DNA from: Flavobacterium phragmitis
Lineage (GTDB): Bacteria > Bacteroidota > Bacteroidia > Flavobacteriales > Flavobacteriaceae
NCBI RefSeq assembly: GCF_900112575.1
Contig: NZ_FOMH01000005.1
Coordinates: 271,878-335,877, forward strand
Direction: 5' to 3'
DNA length: 64,000 nucleotides
In this document: positions 35,039 to 42,371 of the stretch, piece after piece
Layout: every line of letters starts with the position of its first letter
Numbering within the stretch: position 1 is the first letter of the stretch
Notes under the pieces: model-generated
Told to the model about the DNA's origin: nothing
The model's database searches: none
The model's input: only the letters and a program-made list of their open reading frames with translations
Program-made: the position numbers and the translations under genes

Positions 35039-36295
35039 TCATTCCTCTTCATTCATGTCTATCGTTTTTGGATGCAGACTTACCAGTTGTAAAACGATGG
35101 CAGTAACCACTACAAATAAAAGTAGCATAAAAACGTGTCTCATTCCTCCATTATCAACTGCTTTTCCTAAAAACTCGGTGATAACAGCTCCAGCCGAAAT
35201 ACCTACAAAATTCATAATTCCATATCCAGTTGCCCTGTAGCGAGGTGCAACAAACTGGCAGAGAATTGGCATATTGTTCGTGTCATATATTCCAAATCCA
35301 AGTCCAAAAAGAATAGCGCCAAAAATAATAGTCTCTATATTAGAGCAATAGCCAAATAAGAACAATGCCGGAATGGTGAGAAATAATCCGATTGCACTGG
35401 TGTAAATTCGTCCTTTAAGATGTTTCATCACCCATCTGTCTGAAATGGCACCGCCAATTAAAACGCCAAAAAAGGAAGACATGGAAATGGTTACGGTTGC
35501 AATGGGTCCCGCGAGAGACATGTCTAAATGCAAAGTTTCGGTAAATAAGGTAGGCAACCAATTTTTGGCTGCCCAGCCCGGTAAACTTGGCGCAGCGAAA
35601 TAAAAGAGTAAAACCCAAAAGGAGATATTACCAAATAATATTCCCAATCCTTTGAACATTTGCTTGAATTCATGGTTGACAGATGACTTTTTTGAAGGAT
35701 CAAAAAAATAGGCTTTCTTTTCCCTTAAAAAAAACATAAGAAGTAAACTATAAACTACACCGAGTAAACCTACGGAATGAAAGCTGAAATGCCATGAAAA
35801 ATGCTTAGAAATAGTGGCACCAAAACCACCCAGTGCTTGTCCTAAATAAATTCCGGTAGTATGAATCGCTATTGCAAAAGAACGTGTTTTTTCCTGATGG
35901 TAATCTGCAATTAAGGATAATGCCGCTGGGATATAAAAAGCTTCACTAAAACCCATAATACCGCGCAAAATATAAATTTGATTGAAAGTTGTGGCATAGC
36001 CCATCGCCATAGTAACTCCTGACCAAATAAAAAGGCTTCCTATAATTATTCTTTTTCGGTTAAACCGATCCGCTATAACTCCGGAAATAGGACTCATAAA
36101 CGCATATATCCAAAGAAAAATAGCCATCAAAAGACCAAAATTTTCAGCTTTAGCCAATTCAGGAATGTCATCCATCATCGCTGATTTCATAGTGGAGAGC
36201 ATTTGTCGGTCTAAATAATTCAATAAAGCAACAAACCAAAGTAAGGCAACAACAATCCATGGGTAGGATTTTTTTTCATTCAATTTTGCAATCAT
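35039..36295 (-). CDS. MFS transporter (sugar-acid/anion:cation symporter-like)
   Basis: The 418-residue inner-membrane protein has about 12 helices. The loop 2-3 motif is present as 'GVIADRFNRKRII', and 'LNYLDRQMLSTMKSAM' near the N-terminus is typical of the ACS subfamily that carries hexuronates, phthalate-like acids or glycerate. 'GLGFGIYDTNNMPI' and 'RYRATGYGIMNFVG' mark the second half. The ATG at 36295 gives a normal short cytoplasmic N-terminus; the frame extends to 36340. The cargo is unknown; sugar acids would fit the pectinases, but the genes are far apart. It reads toward a gap with nothing else visible. Confidence 0.85.
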   Translation of the reverse strand: MIAKLNEKKSYPWIVVALLWFVALLNYLDRQMLSTMKSAMMDDIPELAKAENFGLLMAIFLWIYAFMSPISGVIADRFNRKRIIIGSLFIWSGVTMAMGYATTFNQIYILRGIMGFSEAFYIPAALSLIADYHQEKTRSFAIAIHTTGIYLGQALGGFGATISKHFSWHFSFHSVGLLGVVYSLLLMFFLREKKAYFFDPSKKSSVNHEFKQMFKGLGILFGNISFWVLLFYFAAPSLPGWAAKNWLPTLFTETLHLDMSLAGPIATVTISMSSFFGVLIGGAISDRWVMKHLKGRIYTSAIGLFLTIPALFLFGYCSNIETIIFGAILFGLGFGIYDTNNMPILCQFVAPRYRATGYGIMNFVGISAGAVITEFLGKAVDNGGMRHVFMLLLFVVVTAIVLQLVSLHPKTIDMNEEE

Positions 36296-36423
36296 TCTCT
36301 TTTTTCGAAATAAATGCCGAATATACGAATTCAAACACAACAGGAAAGAATTTTGGGTGGCTTAAAAAATATAAAAAAACAGCATAAAAAAAAACCTGCA
36401 AATCAAAAGATTTACAGGTTTCG

Positions 36424-36504
36424 TGGGGAGAGCAGGATTCGAACCTGCGAAGTTTTCACAGCAGATTTACAGTCTGCCCTCGTTGGCCGCTTGAGTATCT
36501 CCCC
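36424..36504 (-). tRNA. tRNA-Tyr (anticodon GUA)
   Basis: The minus strand folds into a class II tRNA. The 7-bp acceptor stem pairs GGGGAGA with TCTCCCC, and the anticodon loop CTGTAAA carries GTA. A long variable arm and a T arm (GCAGG TTCGAAT CCTGC) are present. Discriminator A is at 36424. The next three bases are CGA, so CCA is not encoded. The gene is 81 nt without CCA. Confidence 0.97.
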
Positions 36505-36542
36505 GACTCTCTAGCGTTGTGCTTAGTTGTTCTAAGCGGTGG

Positions 36543-36573
36543 CAAAGATAGGAACTCTTTCTACATTTCCAAA
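36543..36573 (-). promoter_or_regulatory. Full-consensus promoter of tRNA-Tyr
   Basis: On the minus strand TTTG (36573-36570) is followed after exactly 19 bases by TATCTTTG (36550-36543), a perfect match to the Bacteroidota -33/-7 consensus. The tRNA begins 38 bp further on. The remaining gap to 36930 is AT-rich and I see nothing else in it. Confidence 0.88.
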
Positions 36574-36930
36574 TAAAAAAAGCACTTAATTTTAAGTTAT
36601 TTTAAAGTTGTTTTTTAATTCATTGGTATTGAATAAAATAAAAATGCTTTAAAATGTAATTTTTTTGATTCGTTTTTGAAAGTGAGATTATTTTTACTTG
36701 AAGTTTACGATTTCTGATTTAGGTTTTGTCATTAAAAAAGCTGTCAGCCATTGTTTTTATTGACGGTGTTGAATAAACATTGAAGACAAATGTTTTTTTA
36801 AATTGTTTGGCAATTGATTTGTTTTACACTAAATATAGATCAAGTCATCATTGTATTACTCTTTTTTAGCTGACTTTGTTCTTTTTGATAAACTGCCATT
36901 TTTTTTAGTCTCTCTAATACTAGAAAACAA

Positions 36931-36957
36931 AAAAATCTCCACAAGGGAGATTTTTTT
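36931..36957 (-). terminator. Terminator after the split TlpA gene
   Basis: On the minus strand AAAAATCTCC and GGAGATTTTT form a hairpin (36931-36955) with a T-rich tail, about 20 bp beyond the TlpA stop codon. Confidence 0.88.
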
Positions 36958-36976
36958 ATTCTGAATACTTATTCTA

Positions 36977-37381
36977 TTATTTAGCTAAAAGCTCTACGAT
37001 TTTTGCTTTCAATTCTGCACCTCTTAAATCCTGGGCTACTACTTTTCCTGACGCATCAAGAATAAAAGTGGCTGGGATAGATTCAACGTTGTATTGTTTA
37101 GCAATTGGCTCGTCCCAAAATTTTAAGTTTGAAACATGAGTCCAAGTTAATCCATCTTTTGCTATAGCTTCTTTCCATTTTGCAGCATCTTTATCTAAAG
37201 ATACACCAACGATGTTTAAACCTTTTGAATGTAATTCTTTATAGATAGCCACTACATTTGGATTTTCTTGTCTGCATGGTCCGCACCATGAAGCCCAGAA
37301 ATCTACGATAGTTACTTTTCCTAAACTTTGTTTTAGAGAAACTACTTTTCCTTCTGGATTAGGAGCCGAAAAATCAGCTCT
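36977..37381 (-). pseudogene. Orphaned TlpA-type thioredoxin domain, cut off from its N-terminal half by an in-frame TGA
   Basis: This stretch is in the same frame as the DUF4369 gene upstream and follows its TGA codon with no start. It encodes a full TlpA-like thioredoxin domain: 'DFSAPNPEGKVVSLKQSLGK', then the active site W-C-G-P-C (residues 286-290 of the joined frame), 'NIVGVSLDKDAAKWKEA' and 'YNVESIPATFILDASGKVV'. Joined, the frame has 388 residues, a normal size for Bacteroidota DUF4369-TlpA disulfide reductases. The first in-frame alternative start (GTG at 37252) would leave out the active-site cysteines. The domain itself looks intact, so the break is recent, a sequencing error, or read through. 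Confidence 0.85.
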
Positions 37382-38143
37382 TCATTTAGCGCTGCCTACT
37401 GGTGCAGCTGTAGCTCCAACAGATGGCAATTTTGCTTGTCCAAATCTAGTTTTGATTTCTTTTCCTGGAGCAGTGTTTTTTACAGACTCATCTAAAGAGT
37501 TGAAAATGCTCTCTAATTTTTTAGTATCAGCTGTAGGATCATTCAACATCTGTTGAACAATTAAAACAGTGATATAAGATTTTGGGTGATTTTCAGCATA
37601 AGCTAAAAATTTCTTTTTGCTGTTTTCTCCAACTTCTTTTTGGATTTCCATGTATTGTTTCATCAAGCTGTTGATAGTTGCTGTATCTTGAGCTTGTTGA
37701 GCCTGTTGCATTTTTTGGTTGTTCTTTTTCTGAAAATCAATCAAACTTTTTTGAGTTTTGTTCATATCTTCAGTAAAAGTTACATACTCATCATTGTTGT
37801 AAGTTCCAGAAACTTTAGATTTATGAATACTATCTTTATCAATAGCAACATTAATCTCTCCAGTTTCAAGAATTAATGGAATAGGAGCGTTAGCACCTTC
37901 TAAAATCAAGGTATGGAAAGCCGGTTCACCTACTTTTCCTTTTATTTCAAATTTTCCGTTTTCAACTTTTACTGTATCAAGAGCAATAGTCATTCTTGTA
38001 GCAGGGTCTGCACCTTGTAAAATGATAGTTTTTCCATTTTCAATTCCTTTAGCAGTACCTGTAATAAGGTATTCTCCATCTTTAACTTTGCTGCAAGAAA
38101 TGATAGCTGCAGAAGCCGTAAGTACAAAAAGTATTTTTTTCAT
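37382..38143 (-). CDS. DUF4369 lipoprotein, N-terminal half of a split TlpA-family reductase
   Basis: The 253-residue product starts with a lipoprotein signal (lipobox 'AAIISC'), so it should sit in the periplasm or outer membrane. Residues about 25-120 form a DUF4369 domain ('YLITGTAKGIENGKTIILQG', 'VENGKFEIKGKVGEPAFHTL'). A Gln/Lys-rich helical segment follows (about 125-180, 'KKNNQKMQQAQQAQDTATIN'), and the frame ends in a Gly/Ala/Pro linker 'SVGATAAPVGSAK' before TGA. In the family this linker runs straight into a thioredoxin domain, which is present downstream in frame. As it stands the protein lacks its redox site. A likely -7 box (TACTTTTG) lies at 38178-38185. Confidence 0.85.
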   Translation of the reverse strand: MKKILFVLTASAAIISCSKVKDGEYLITGTAKGIENGKTIILQGADPATRMTIALDTVKVENGKFEIKGKVGEPAFHTLILEGANAPIPLILETGEINVAIDKDSIHKSKVSGTYNNDEYVTFTEDMNKTQKSLIDFQKKNNQKMQQAQQAQDTATINSLMKQYMEIQKEVGENSKKKFLAYAENHPKSYITVLIVQQMLNDPTADTKKLESIFNSLDESVKNTAPGKEIKTRFGQAKLPSVGATAAPVGSAK

Positions 38144-38177
38144 TATAAAAAATTAATTAGTTAATTGATTTGTGCAA

Positions 38178-38185
38178 CAAAAGTA
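38178..38185 (-). promoter_or_regulatory. -7 box of the DUF4369-TlpA gene
   Basis: The minus strand reads TACTTTTG, with TCTG (near TTTG) 19 bp upstream. It lies 34 bp before the start codon. Confidence 0.55.
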
Positions 38186-38351
38186 TCTAAAAATATAAAA
38201 CATACAGAATTTTGTAACCTAAAATTTTGTTATAGTTTTTTCGGGTTTAAAATGCCTATAATCAGCGTGTTTGTTGGCTTGATTTGATTTAAAACTCTTA
38301 ATTCGAAACTTAGTTACGGACTCTGTATTCGATTTTTTAATTTTTTGACAT

Positions 38352-38384
38352 AAAAAAAGCACTCAATTCCCGGAGTGCTTTTTT
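38352..38384 (-). terminator. Terminator of the J-domain/KTSC gene
   Basis: GCACTC and GAGTGC with flanking A and T runs form a 12-bp stem around an 8-base loop. It is symmetrical enough to work on either strand; only the leftward gene ends nearby. Confidence 0.85.
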
Positions 38385-38406
38385 GTAAAATATGATATTT
38401 TTTAGA

Positions 38407-38847
38407 CTATTCTTGGTTTGTTTTCTTTCTCCAAGTAAAAGCATTTAAAATATGTCTTTTTGCAAATCTTGCAGGAGAATCAGCATTTACCATTTTCACG
38501 TAAGTTGCTTTAGGAACACTAATGTATTCGTAAACGCTTCCGTTGGAAAAGTCAATAATTAAACGGCCTTCTACAAATTTAAAATCTGTAATAGAACAAG
38601 TTGTAATTGTCTCTGTGTATTCAGGTAAATTAAGTTTGATAGTATCAGGATGAATACTTACTAAAAAGTGGTAAGCTTCGATAATCGTTTTACTTTTTTC
38701 TTCTGCAGCTTTAAGACCAGCTTCATCTCCAACGAATTTATCAGGATGAGATTCTTTCATCGCATTACGATAAATTGTTTTTAAATCTTTTAATTCTGCA
38801 GTTTTCTCTACGTTTAGTAACTTGCGGTATTCAACTATTTTTTTCAT
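38407..38847 (-). CDS. J-domain protein with C-terminal KTSC domain
   Basis: The 146-residue protein starts with a DnaJ-like region: 'LKTIYRNAMKESHPDKFVGD' includes the HPD tripeptide that stimulates Hsp70 ATPase. The C-terminal half (about 80-140) is a KTSC domain, 'ITDFKFVEGRLIIDFSNGSV' and 'YEYISVPKATYVKMVNADSP'. No signal peptide is visible, so it is cytoplasmic. It probably passes clients to DnaK; the role of KTSC is uncertain, though it is often linked to nucleic-acid-related proteins. It has its own -7 box and terminator. Confidence 0.85.
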   Translation of the reverse strand: MKKIVEYRKLLNVEKTAELKDLKTIYRNAMKESHPDKFVGDEAGLKAAEEKSKTIIEAYHFLVSIHPDTIKLNLPEYTETITTCSITDFKFVEGRLIIDFSNGSVYEYISVPKATYVKMVNADSPARFAKRHILNAFTWRKKTNQE

Positions 38848-38917
38848 AAATAAAAGGTAACTACTTGTCTATTAGTTTGAAATCGATATTAATTAGTTCA
38901 AATCGACAAATTTTTTG

Positions 38918-38925
38918 CAAAGGTA
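38918..38925 (-). promoter_or_regulatory. -7 box of the J-domain/KTSC gene
   Basis: The minus strand reads TACCTTTG followed by C, a good TAnnTTTG match, 71 bp before the start codon. The -33 region is a poly-A stretch without TTTG. Confidence 0.55.
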
Positions 38926-39000
38926 CACTTTTTTTTAACTTTTTAGTTTTGATGGAAAAAATATTGAAAAAAGTTAACCGTAAGTTTAATTTAACCTCAA

Positions 39001-39156
39001 ATTACGCTAAGGTTTACGCAAAGAGCGCTAAGTTTTTTATTTAAGTTTATCTCTAAATGCAAAGTTCGCAAAGCTATGTCAGCACAATGCTTTGCGAACT
39101 TAAATATTCTCAATGTATAACACTCAGTAAAAATAACCTTTGCGCTCTTTGCGGTA
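39001..39156. repeat. Nested inverted repeat in the 38.85-39.2 kb gap
   Basis: Outer arms are TACGCAAAGAGCGCTAAG (about 39014-39031) and TTTGCGCTCTTTGCGGTA (39139-39156). Inner arms are the perfect pair AAGTTCGCAAAGC (39062-39074) and GCTTTGCGAACTT (39089-39101). The following TTCTCAATGTA is the reverse complement of a word in the 60.2-60.7 kb repeat block, so both belong to one family. Confidence 0.85.
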
Positions 39157-39200
39157 AAAAAATATGCGCTCCAACAAAACTTGAAACCTGAAACAAAAAA

Positions 39201-39446
39201 CTACTCAGGCTTATGGTTAGCCTTGTCGAAGTTTCTAGATTTCTTTGGGTATTTATCGTAGCTAATATCACTTGGGTTTTCAATAATGGATTTAATAGTA
39301 ATCCAATCTCCCACTTTAAAATTAGATTGAACCGTTTTGTAGTCTAAAAGATATTCGCCACAGAAATAATTGTTGTTTTCATCTTTTTCGATAATACCGG
39401 TAAAAACTCCTTTTTGCGGCATTTTTTGTTGTTCATCTTTAGACAT
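39201..39446 (-). CDS. Small unknown protein (81 aa)
   Basis: I do not recognise this 81-residue, charged and soluble protein. It has no signal peptide. 'KGVFTGIIEKDENNNYFCGE' and 'NFKVGDWITIKSIIENP' suggest a small beta-barrel fold. It is divergent from the next gene with only 86 bp between, and TATCTTTG on its own strand (about 39465-39474) is a likely -7 box. Coding is supported by codon use and a clear start, but not by a family. Confidence 0.6.
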   Translation of the reverse strand: MSKDEQQKMPQKGVFTGIIEKDENNNYFCGEYLLDYKTVQSNFKVGDWITIKSIIENPSDISYDKYPKKSRNFDKANHKPE

Positions 39447-39520
39447 GATTCTTTGTTTTTAAATTAAAAAGCAAAGATAAGCAATTAAGTATTGTTTTAG
39501 GGAGTTCTGCGTAAACTGAG

Positions 39521-39528
39521 TATATTTG
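39521..39528 (+). promoter_or_regulatory. -7 box touching the start codon (leaderless mRNA predicted)
   Basis: TATATTTG ends 4 bases before the ATG at 39533. Because this box spans roughly -12 to -5, transcription should start at or next to the A of ATG. Confidence 0.55.
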
Positions 39529-39532
39529 CAAC

Positions 39533-40075
39533 ATGCAGAAAAACTTTAAACCACACCCAAATTCTTTTAAAAATACATTTTGTGCGTTTCATGAAGTGCT
39601 CCCAGAAATGATTCAAGGATTAAAAAAACAATTTGAGAGTAAAGCAGGAAGTACTTATTATTATACAAAAGAAGGAATGTACCGTGTTTCGAATCACTGG
39701 GGAAGGCTGGCAAACAGCAAATGGCGCTTAGTTGCCCGCGATCCAGAAACAGAATCGAAAACAAAGATTGGTTTTGCCAAATGGAATGAATTTTATCCAG
39801 ACAATGCAACAGATAAACTGTATTATGTAGAAGCTGATTTTGAAAAGAATTCGGCTAATTACCAGCATAAAAATAATCCAGAATATGATGGAAAAGCGGT
39901 TTTAAGAACAAGTTTGGAAACAACAAAAAGGCTGAAACAAATAAGAAACCTGCAGCAGCTGACGAATTGGGCGAAACATTTTGATTATGAGGATATCGAT
40001 GATTTAAGAAAACAAATTATTACCGAATTGATCTTTACCGATAAAACTTTAGAACAAATAAAAAGAGAAGTATAA
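39533..40075 (+). CDS. Unknown soluble protein (180 aa)
   Basis: This protein is not recognised. It is soluble, with an aromatic/basic middle ('YYYTKEGMYRVSNHWGRLAN', 'WRLVARDPETESKTKIGFAK') and a helical, charged C-terminus. The layout resembles conserved flavobacterial proteins of unknown function. It starts a rightward run: its stop codon overlaps the next start by one base (TAATG). The -7 box lies directly against the start codon. Confidence 0.7.
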   Translation: MQKNFKPHPNSFKNTFCAFHEVLPEMIQGLKKQFESKAGSTYYYTKEGMYRVSNHWGRLANSKWRLVARDPETESKTKIGFAKWNEFYPDNATDKLYYVEADFEKNSANYQHKNNPEYDGKAVLRTSLETTKRLKQIRNLQQLTNWAKHFDYEDIDDLRKQIITELIFTDKTLEQIKREV

Positions 40076-40215
40076 TGGGACGCAATAACGAAAAGAACAT
40101 CAAAAAGCACAACGATAAATTGCATAAAGCTCAGGCTAAGAAAAAACAAGCCGAACTTTCTCGAAAAGAAAAGTTGAAAGAAATTGCGAAAAAATTCAAC
40201 GAAAGTAAAGAGTAA
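40075..40215 (+). CDS. Lysine-rich micro-protein (46 aa)
   Basis: The 46-residue reading frame begins at the ATG in TAATG, one base into the preceding stop codon, which is classical translational coupling. It encodes 'MGRNNEKNIKKHNDKLHKAQ' and continues as one charged helix; 14 of the 46 residues are Lys. Such a short basic helix could bind RNA or the partner encoded upstream. No family is recognised. Coding is supported by the tight coupling and by the clean stop before the repeat. Confidence 0.6.
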   Translation: MGRNNEKNIKKHNDKLHKAQAKKKQAELSRKEKLKEIAKKFNESKE

Positions 40216-40224
40216 ATATAAGTT

Positions 40225-40314
40225 GCCACGAATTTCACGAATTAGCACGAATTATATTTGAAATTTGTGTTCAATGTAGATTAAAAATTAGTGGAAATTT
40301 GTGTAATTCGTGGC
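40225..40314. repeat. Inverted repeat of the GCCACGAATT family
   Basis: GCCACGAATTTCACGAATTA begins at 40225, and the right arm GTGTAATTCGTGGC ends at 40314. It separates the 46-residue gene from the next gene. Confidence 0.8.
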
Positions 40315-40333
40315 GAATAAAAAACAAAACCAT

Positions 40334-40567
40334 ATGAATTCAAAATTTGAAACTCTAAAAGCAAGCGTACAAGAAATTATCGATTTAATCGCTGCAAAAA
40401 ATGATAGAGAAGCCAATAATAAACTATTAGAAGTAAGCGAAACATTAGATGAGATGATTGATTTTGCTGAAGAAGATGAAGAAGTAAGAGAAATTACTCG
40501 TTATCAGGTTTTGTTGAACCAGCTTCACGTTAAAATTAATGGAGAAGAACCAGTCGATGGAGAATAA
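40334..40567 (+). CDS. Small acidic unknown protein (77 aa)
   Basis: The 77-residue, mainly helical protein ('LKASVQEIIDLIAAKNDREA', 'LDEMIDFAEEDEEVREITRY') has no signal or membrane segment. The ATG at 40334 is preferred over an in-frame GTG at 40310 that lies in the hairpin repeat. Its last 11 bases overlap the YchJ-like gene start, so the two are co-translated. No function can be assigned. Confidence 0.68.
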   Translation: MNSKFETLKASVQEIIDLIAAKNDREANNKLLEVSETLDEMIDFAEEDEEVREITRYQVLLNQLHVKINGEEPVDGE

Positions 40568-40937
40568 AAAATGTTTCTGCGCTACAGGATTATCTTTTGA
40601 TGATTGCTGTGGATTGTATTTAAACGGAAGTCAAAAAGCTCCTTCAGCATTAGCTTTAATGCGTTCCAGATATTCCGCTTATGCAACTCATAATGCCGCT
40701 TATTTAATGGAAACCACTTATGTTTCAGAAAGAAAATACTATTCAAAAACTGAAATTTTAAGATGGGCAGTTTCTAATAAATGGCAGAAACTAGAAATTT
40801 TGAGTTCTTCTGAAAATACTGTCGAATTCAAAGCATACTTTTTAGATTCAAATAATAAACCTCAAGTACATTACGAATTCTCTACTTTTAAATTCGAAAA
40901 TGGTGCTTGGTATTATTTGGATGGAAAGTTTGAATAA
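40557..40937 (+). CDS. YchJ-like SEC-C motif protein
   Basis: The 126-residue protein starts with a zinc-binding SEC-C-type motif, 'CFCATGLSFDDCCGLYL', and continues as an NTF2-like fold ('ALALMRSRYSAYATHNAAYL', 'WAVSNKWQKLEILSSSENTV', 'GAWYYLDGKFE'). This is the layout of the YchJ/UPF0225 family, whose role is unclear. The ATG at 40557 puts the Cys motif at the very N-terminus, as in the family; an upstream ATG at 40539 is possible. It overlaps the preceding gene by 11 bp. Confidence 0.85.
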   Translation: MENKKCFCATGLSFDDCCGLYLNGSQKAPSALALMRSRYSAYATHNAAYLMETTYVSERKYYSKTEILRWAVSNKWQKLEILSSSENTVEFKAYFLDSNNKPQVHYEFSTFKFENGAWYYLDGKFE

Positions 40938-41043
40938 TTCTTATATCTAACACTGTTAGTTCAGATTTTTGGTTAAATATTTTAACTAAAAATTAATAAA
41001 CTATTCGTTTTTCATAATTCTAAAAAGACGTAATTTTAGATTT

Positions 41044-42162
41044 ATGAAAAACGAATTTAAAAAAGGCTTTTATTTTAAGACTTACGAAGCTCCTTTTCAG
41101 TCTCCGTTTGATAAACTTTTTACGATTTTTAAAGAGTTGATCACTCATACTTCGGGTGATTTTGATGAGGCCATCAATTGGCTTAGGGAACTGGACAAAG
41201 AATACAAACTTACCGACGAGAACTACACTATAGACGATTTTATCGAAGATTTAAAGAAGAAAGGTTATATCAGAGATGAAGTTAAAGGTGATGGAAGTTC
41301 TGGTTTAGGAATTACTGCAAAAACTGAAAGAGCAATCAGACAGCAGGCATTAGATCAAATATTTGGAAACCTGAAAAAATCAGGAAGCGGAAATCATAAA
41401 ACCAAATATGCCGGAAGCGGTGATGAACATACAGGTGAATTCCGCGAATATAATTTCGGCGACAGCCTGGAAAGAATTTCATTAACTGAAAGTCTTCGAA
41501 ATGCACAGGTCAATAACGGTGTAGATAATTTTATGCTTACTGAAAACGATTTGATCGTAGAAGATGCACAATATAAAGCACAAATGAGCACTGTTTTAAT
41601 GATCGACATCAGTCACAGTATGATTTTGTACGGCGAAGACCGAATAACACCTGCCAAAAAAGTTGCGATGGCTCTGGCGGAACTTATTACAACAAGATAC
41701 CCAAAAGACACATTAGATATTTTGGTTTTTGGTAATGATGCCTGGACCATTCCAATTAAAGATTTACCTTACTTGCAAGTTGGGCCATATCATACTAATA
41801 CGGTTGCAGGTTTGCAATTGGCAATGGATATTCTGCGAAGAAAACGAAACACCAACAAGCAAATTTTCATGATTACAGACGGAAAACCAAGCTGCGTTCG
41901 TGAAAGAGATGGTTCTTATTATATGAATAGTAATGGTTTAGATGAATATATTGTAGATAAATGCTACACGCAGGCACAGCAGGCAAGAAAGCTTCATATT
42001 CCGATTACTACTTTTATGATTGCCAGAGATCCTTATTTGCAGCGATTTGTAAATCAGTTTACAGAAGCGAATCAGGGAAAAGCATTTTATACCGGAATTA
42101 AAGGTTTGGGCGAAATGATTTTTGAAGATTATGAAGCGAATAGGAAGAAGAGAATTAAATAA
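41044..42162 (+). CDS. VWA-domain protein, partner of a MoxR-type AAA+ ATPase
   Basis: The 372-residue cytoplasmic protein has a helical N-terminal half and a C-terminal von Willebrand A domain. The metal-ion-dependent adhesion site reads 'LMIDISHSMILYGEDRITPA' (DxSxS), followed by 'DTLDILVFGNDAWTIP' and 'MITDGKPSC', which supplies the later site residues. The MoxR-type ATPase gene lies 209 bp downstream. Such pairs act as chaperone-like machines for metal insertion or complex assembly; the client here is unknown. The gap between the two holds a tandem repeat. Confidence 0.88.
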   Translation: MKNEFKKGFYFKTYEAPFQSPFDKLFTIFKELITHTSGDFDEAINWLRELDKEYKLTDENYTIDDFIEDLKKKGYIRDEVKGDGSSGLGITAKTERAIRQQALDQIFGNLKKSGSGNHKTKYAGSGDEHTGEFREYNFGDSLERISLTESLRNAQVNNGVDNFMLTENDLIVEDAQYKAQMSTVLMIDISHSMILYGEDRITPAKKVAMALAELITTRYPKDTLDILVFGNDAWTIPIKDLPYLQVGPYHTNTVAGLQLAMDILRRKRNTNKQIFMITDGKPSCVRERDGSYYMNSNGLDEYIVDKCYTQAQQARKLHIPITTFMIARDPYLQRFVNQFTEANQGKAFYTGIKGLGEMIFEDYEANRKKRIK

Positions 42163-42191
42163 AGTTGCTAAGATTCTGAGGTACTAAGGTG

Positions 42192-42324
42192 CTAAGATTT
42201 CTTTGCAGATGAAAACATAACGTATACTGTAGAGACGCACCACAGTGCGTCTATTTTGATTTTAAGATTTCTTTGCAAATGAACAAACATAACGTATATC
42301 GTAGAGACGCACTGCAGTGCGTCT
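42192..42324. repeat. Tandem duplicate of a 61-63-bp unit ending in a GAGACGCAC hairpin
   Basis: Two units (42192-42252 and 42262-42324) share TAAGATTTCTTTGCA..CATAACGTATA and end in the hairpin AGACGCAC / GTGCGTCT (42233-42252, 42305-42324). The same hairpin word recurs at 63881-63900. The preceding bases (from 42163) hold the word GCTAAGATTCTGAGGTACT. Confidence 0.85.
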
Positions 42325-42371
42325 GGCACGTTTGCCAAATCAATAAATAAAATAATCTATATTTCAATAAA

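Noticed and set aside
37382..37384. Selenocysteine or programmed recoding at the TlpA TGA
   Set aside because: The codon lies in a flexible linker where no Cys is expected, and no specific stem-loop follows directly; a point mutation is simpler.
40310..40333. GTG start for the 77-residue protein
   Set aside because: The GTG is part of the GCCACGAATT repeat arm; the ATG at 40334 lies just outside the repeat.
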